Assembly: GCA_949592205.1 (NCBI GenBank)
Contig: CATIUR010000003.1
Location: 19,120,501-19,184,500 of the forward strand
Direction of reading: 5' to 3'
Origin: Helichrysum umbraculigerum
Taxonomy: Eukaryota > Streptophyta > Magnoliopsida > Asterales > Asteraceae
DNA: 64,000 bases
How positions within the stretch are numbered: the first letter of the stretch is position 1; each line of letters opens with the position of its first letter. Position numbers and translations under genes: made by a program. This document shows positions 59,379-64,000 of the stretch, one piece after another. The notes under the pieces are model-generated. The model worked only from the letters and a program-made list of their open reading frames with translations. It ran no database searches and was not told where the DNA came from.

Positions 59379-60153
59379 CAGTTTTGAAAGAATTTTGTGA
59401 AGCTTATAATGGAGGATTAGAAGAAACTTAATGCTATGAAGGACATATTAAGTTTAGGGGGAGATTGTTGGGTCAAAACTATTTCAGGTCTGAGTTGAAG
59501 TCTTGATGAGAAGACAGAGTACAAGTGATTAAAACTGTTTGTTTTGAAGGTTAAAACTGTCTTTATGAAGTTACAACTGATAGAAGAAAACTGAAGAGAA
59601 GACAAGTGTTACAACTGATTGAAGATAGATTACAACTGATAGTTATGTGTCTGTAAGTAGTTAAAACTGCTTATGTATTTGTAACTGTTAGTTATATATG
59701 AAACAGTTAACACTGATTATATAATTGTACTTAGTCTTTGTTACAATTGAAGCAGTTACCACTGAATGTGTAACAGTTACAACTGTTTACTTCAAAATGG
59801 TAGTTTCAACTGTTTATGATTTTGTGATAAGTTTGAGTCGGTTATGGAAGTTATTATATTCCATATATGTAGGAGATTGTATAGGACTCTATGTGTTATA
59901 AATAGAGATCCTTTAGACCTAGATAGGTTAAGGTAATTGCGCAGCTTCAAGGTTTTCTGTAACCCTAATACATCAAGTGTATTCGTCTTATATCATTAAT
60001 AAGATTGAAGCTTTCGGTATATTATTGTGTTCATCATATTAATTGATATTCGTTGATCTTCTTAATATTATTGAGTGTGATTCCGCAACTTCTCAATAAT
60101 ATATTCAAGGCTTATTACATACGATTGTTTATTAAGTTAAACAGGGACTAACA

Positions 60154-61774
60154 AATCTTGCTCTGTCGAACGCCTTTGTGTAGAGGTCTGCTAAGTTATC
60201 CGTAGTCGGAACCTTAACTAACCTTATCATTTTCTTTTCAGCACAATCTCTAATAAAATGATGTCGAATATTAATATGCTTAATTTTACTGTGCTTCACT
60301 GGATTATTGGTGATCGACATAGTAGATTCGTTATCAATCATCATAGGAGTATTGGTTATATTTAACCCATAATCCCGCAGTTGCTGTTGAATCCAAAGTA
60401 CTTGAGAGCAATAGCTGCTAGCTGCAACATATTCAGCTTCACATGTAGAAATGGCTACCGAGGTTTGCTTCTTGCACTGCCAGGATACTAATCTACCTCC
60501 TAGGAATTGACATCCTCCGGTTGTAGATTTCCTATTCTGATTGCTTCCTCCATAATCCGAATCAGTATAAGCTACGAGATCTAAGTTTCCATCAATCGGA
60601 TACCAAAGACCAAGCTTAGGTTTCCCTTTGAGGTAACGAAAGATTCGTTTAACAGCTTGCATATGTGACTCTTTCGGATTAGCCTGATATCTTGCACATA
60701 TACAAACAGCAAACATTATGTCAGGCCTAGAGGCTGTAAGATACATTAGTGATCCGATCATGGCTCTATAAAGAGTTGGATCCACATCGCTATCACTCGA
60801 TGTATCTGGACCTAGTCCATGATTGACTGGAATTGGAGTATTGTAGACTTACATTCATCCATCTTGAAGCGTTCTAATAGCTCATATGTATATTTAGATT
60901 GATGAATAAAGAATCCATCCTTCTTTTGATCAACTTGTAATCCTAAGAAGAAATTCAACTCTCCCATTGCAGACATTTCAAACCTTTTTCTCATAACTTG
61001 TTCAAATTCTTGACACATCTTTTCATCAGATGATCCAAAGATAATGTCATCAATATAAACTTGCATGAGAAGAAAGTCTTTCTTTTTCCACTTCACAAAC
61101 AGTGTACTATCAATCGATCCTCTTGTAAATCCATTCTCAAGTAGATACGTTGATAGTGTTCCATACCATGCCCTAGGTGCTTGATGTAATCCATATAGAG
61201 CCTTATTCAAACGATATACTCTATCTGGATACTCAGGATCAGCAAACCCTGGCGGTTGTGAAACATACACCAATTCTTCCACTTTGCCATACAAAAAGGC
61301 ACTCTTAACATCCAACTGATACACTTTTATACCAAAATATGATGCGAATGCTAAGAATACTCTAATTGCTTCTAGCCTAGCAACTGGTGCAAACACTTCA
61401 TTGTAATCTATACCTTCTTGTTGATTAAAACCTTGAACCACTAGACGAGCTTTATTGCGAGTAACGATTCCCTTATTATCTCTCTTGCACTTAAATACCC
61501 ATCTAGTTCCAATTGGATATTCTCCCTTTGGTAGGTCAACCAACTCCCATAATTGTAATTTAGTGAACTGTGATAGTTCCTCTTGCATTGCTTCTACCCA
61601 CGAGCTTTCTTTTAAAGCCATTTGAACATTTTTAGGCTCGACTTGTGAGATAAAGCATGAATATAGACATTGATTAGGAATCCCTGTCTCTTTCATTGCA
61701 GTATACAAGCTTTGGTATTCTAAATTTTCAGACGTACTAGCTTTTGATTGAGTCCTTGTGTGACAATCCTCCAA
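60154..61774 (-). pseudogene. Sire-D pol: RT and RNase H, with a frameshift
   Basis: The minus-strand frame contains WVFKCKRDNKGIVTRNKARL, QLDVKSAFLYGKVEE, YGLHQAPRAWYGTL and VYIDDIIFG (RT catalytic motif as YIDD), then a one-base shift near 60847, and goes on in another frame with GSLMYLTASRPDIMFAV, TDSDYGGSNQNRK, STCEAEYVAAS and LADLYTKAFDRARF. It continues at 48275 across Sire-C. The front of pol is cut at about 61759-61774 by the next element. Confidence 0.92.
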
Positions 61775-64000
61775 TTAGGGTAATTACTTAGCCTAATTTC
61801 ATGCATTACCTAGAGTAATTCCCTGACTAGTGAATTCAGATCTATTTATGTGTTAAGTCTTTGATAAACTTACTATGTGTTATGTGATATATTTAATTGT
61901 AGTTATATGTGATATATAATTACGTACGAAATAAATATATCAAACTCTACGAATAGAACGTAATAACGTTGGAGATACAAAATAATTAATAATTCAAAAA
62001 TTTTTAATTACAACTATTATATAATTATATAATTGAGATAATATAATAAATTATACGTTTTATAATAAACGTATTAATCGCGAATAATTAAGTTCCGAAA
62101 TGAACTTCAAAAATACTTTTGAATAATTTTTAGTTTGAAATTATTATATAAAAGTATTATAACGAAAAGAAAACGAAACATTTAGACGAGTTTTGTTACG
62201 CGTAATACGAACAGAAACAATTTTAAAACGCGCTTAGAGGTTCCAAATAATAAAAGTATTATTTCGTAAGTTACTGTTTTAATGTATAGAACAATACCTC
62301 AAAATATGATTTCCAAATTTGACTGAAATCTGGCACGCGTGTTTAACTACACAGTACTTTACTGTGATTAATTTTAATTATACTTGTAACAAAGTATTTC
62401 ACATTTCGATTTCAAATTCCTAAATCTGAGATATCGAGAAACAAAACGCGAAATTTTATTATAATTGAAGTACCACAAATTATACCCGTGCACGAAATTA
62501 ACGGGCTAAAAACTACCAATATTTCACTAAATAAAATATCTGGGAACATATACGTACGCTCACCTTACTCCCTCCTTACCTGCCTTTGAAATCTTTGCCT
62601 CCAATAATACATCTGTACCTACATTTTTATCTTCAAAATACACACACACAATACATTCACTGGTTCTTTCTTGTTCTCTGTGATCTTCAACAACAACAGC
62701 AGAGGGAGTAGCAGCAGAAGCAACACCATAATCACTTCACCATCTTTAAAACCTTTAAACACCCAAACATCAAACACTTCACAAAATGGTTTCTTGATCA
62801 TTATCATCATCTTCGTTCGTAATCATCATCTACAACATCAGAATCATCATCATCTTCATCTTAACATCATTGTGAGGAATTTCTTCATTTTTACTCATTT
62901 ATATAATTTTGTAATTTATGAAATCGTTATATAAATTATGGTTATAAAATTGTTAAAACATGATATATTAGTGTTATATAACATATATTGATGATCTATC
63001 ATGTTAAAAACGGATTAAATCCAAAAATCATTATGTATAAGTAAGAACAGAGGACAAACTAGCAGTTGGAAAATATTTAGATCCGGCGGATCCAACCTTG
63101 ATCCGGCGGATCCTCAGCCGAAACCCAGGTAAATCCGGCGGATTCACGGGAATCCGGCGGATTCCCACCTTTCGACCCGCATATAAACCTTCGACTAAAA
63201 CGATGAACGAGTAAAAGACACCCTCGATCCGGCGGATCATCGGTGGATCCGGCGGATCCTCGTAAACTCGAACGAATCCGGCGGATTCATGGGAATCCGG
63301 CGGATTCCCCCTATTTTGAACCCGATCCGGCGGATCCTCACCCGATCCGGCGGATCCACTTGAAACTGACTGAATCCGACGGATTCACCAGAATCCGGCG
63401 GATTCCCCCCTTTGGTCCAGCTTCTGACTTTTTCATTTTTAATATAATGTACAAACAAATAAATGGTACACGACGTATGTTATTTATTATACGACAAATG
63501 GTACAAAATAATGAGATACTAGACTTAATATTATCATGGACAATATTGGGACAAATTGATACGGACAATTGGTACGCGACAAAACCTTGGAACAATTACA
63601 AAACATATATATATACAAACGAACGGACAATATATATATAACGAGACATATAAAAATGGAACGATTTAATTATCTAGTACAAACTATAAACGACAACAAA
63701 GTTTCATTCGCGACAAATTATATATTTAAATAAATACAAAACTTATTCAAGTGTATTTATATATATATATTCGATATAACCAAGTTATTTTTATAACTAT
63801 TATAATTATGTTTTGAAAACATAATCGACAACAACGACAACTACATTCATATCTATGTATATATGGACATTAACAATGACGACGACTAATATATATATTC
63901 AACTAATATGTATATAAATATACATACTTGAACTTAACGACTAATTGAAACGCAAACCTCATCAGCAACTGAAATATTATAAACTCTACAACTTAACAAA
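61759..64000. mobile_element. LTR-type element start, running off the window
   Basis: TGTGACAATCCTCC at 61759 interrupts Sire-D pol and looks like an LTR start; the preceding CCTTG would be the target duplication, but the far side is outside the window. The 2.2 kb is non-coding: AT-rich to 62500, a (CAT/ATC)n-rich stretch at 62640-62870, then palindrome array 2, then AT-rich DNA. No primer site or gag was seen, so the LTR would be longer than 2.2 kb (as in some Gypsy lineages) or the call is wrong. Confidence 0.45.
63080..63405. repeat. Array 2: paired palindromes GATCCGGCGGATC and GAATCCGGCGGATTC
   Basis: Six pairs: 63080/63100, 63131/63150, 63226/63246, 63274/63293, 63324/63344 and 63372/63391. 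Odd pairs are 13-mers of the GATC type with 20 bp between starts; even pairs are 15-mers of the GAATC type with 19 bp. The two types alternate strictly, giving a 98-bp unit in the second half. The geometry matches array 1 near 1158-1427. Open frames across it are artefacts. Confidence 0.85.

Larger units (their letters stand above)
48276..60153 (+). mobile_element. Sire-C: very young, near-complete Sirevirus (Ty1/copia)
   Basis: LTRs 48276-48963 and 59466-60153, each 688 bp, TGTTGGGTC...GGGACTAACA, with target duplication AATCT at 48271-48275 and 60154-60158. The Met primer site TGGTATCAGAGC is at 48967-48978, and the purine tract TTAGGGGGAGAT precedes the 3' LTR. I count three LTR differences. 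Internal order: gag, pol, a 38-bp poly(A), ORF3. It is inserted in the RNase H end of Sire-D. Confidence 0.96.
40716..61758 (-). mobile_element. Sire-D: minus-strand Sirevirus (pol + multi-exon ORF3), interrupted by Sire-C
   Basis: Order on the minus strand: pol 3' half (61774-60154, resuming 48275-48228), a 2.6-kb spacer, ORF3 gene (45633-41570), purine tract and 3' LTR region. The gag and front of pol lie beyond an LTR-like sequence that begins at about 61759 and are not in the window. The pol-ORF3-purine tract order is the Sirevirus layout. AATCT at 48271-48275 and 60154-60158 marks where Sire-C entered it. Confidence 0.82.

Noticed and set aside
62671..62934. 87-codon frame rich in Asn/Ile/His after an AC-rich leader
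   Set aside because: Low-complexity ATC/CAT repeat translation with open frames on the opposite strand as well.
63031..63641. Open frames on both strands with repeated IRRI..NPPDS-type peptides
   Set aside because: Artefact of palindrome array 2, not genes.

Overview
This window is repeat-dominated plant nuclear DNA. The supporting signs are LTR retrotransposons with plant initiator-Met primer sites, a CYP71-type cytochrome P450 gene with the usual single phase-0 intron, PIF/Harbinger, hAT, CACTA, MULE and Helitron remnants, and (TA)n tracts. The Sirevirus proteins and the P450 type suggest an Asteraceae (daisy family) genome; that placement is inference from family resemblance, not a database result.

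Layout. 1-1560: an unassigned repeat carrying a striking array of paired 15-bp imperfect palindromes. 1564-2763: the 3' half of a Harbinger element with a frameshifted transposase, followed at 3882-4221 by a MITE with related ends. 4246-7370: hAT-like and Stowaway-like MITEs and a ~1.35-kb tandem duplication with Helitron-type 3' ends. 8151-9893: three copies of a GGGAAG-ended, palindrome-rich element in (TA)n. 10193-10739 and 13887-14545: hAT-type MITEs. 11262-12103: a P450 gene fragment cut by a CACTA end. 12339-12775: a MULE foldback. 15314-24947: an old, stop-riddled Ty1/copia element (Copia-1, LTRs 166 bp) carrying several further MITEs.

25180-35140: a CYP71-like P450 gene on the minus strand. 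Its only disabling lesion that I can see is a 5.2-kb Copia-2 insertion (29781-34981) in exon 1. With the 5-bp target duplication counted once, both exons add up to an unbroken 508-codon frame. A hAT element sits directly behind its stop codon. 36194-40624: Copia-3 (plus strand), 3'-truncated and full of stops.

40716-61758: a minus-strand Sirevirus (Sire-D), interrupted at the end of pol by a very young plus-strand Sirevirus (Sire-C, 48276-60153; LTRs differ at 3 of 688 sites by my reading). Both carry a third ORF downstream of pol, encoding homologous proteins of ~1,020-1,090 residues. In Sire-C it is intronless, with one in-frame TAG. In Sire-D it looks like a normal nuclear gene: a TATA box, a 5'-UTR intron and four coding introns with GT-AG borders that join in frame. 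I regard this intron-containing, self-promoted third ORF in sense orientation inside a retrotransposon as the most interesting feature here. 61759-64000: the start of another LTR-type element, with a second array of paired palindromes that has the same geometry as the first but different arm bases.

No rRNA, tRNA, CRISPR or bacterial features were seen. Domain calls are by eye from motifs; no alignment or search was run.
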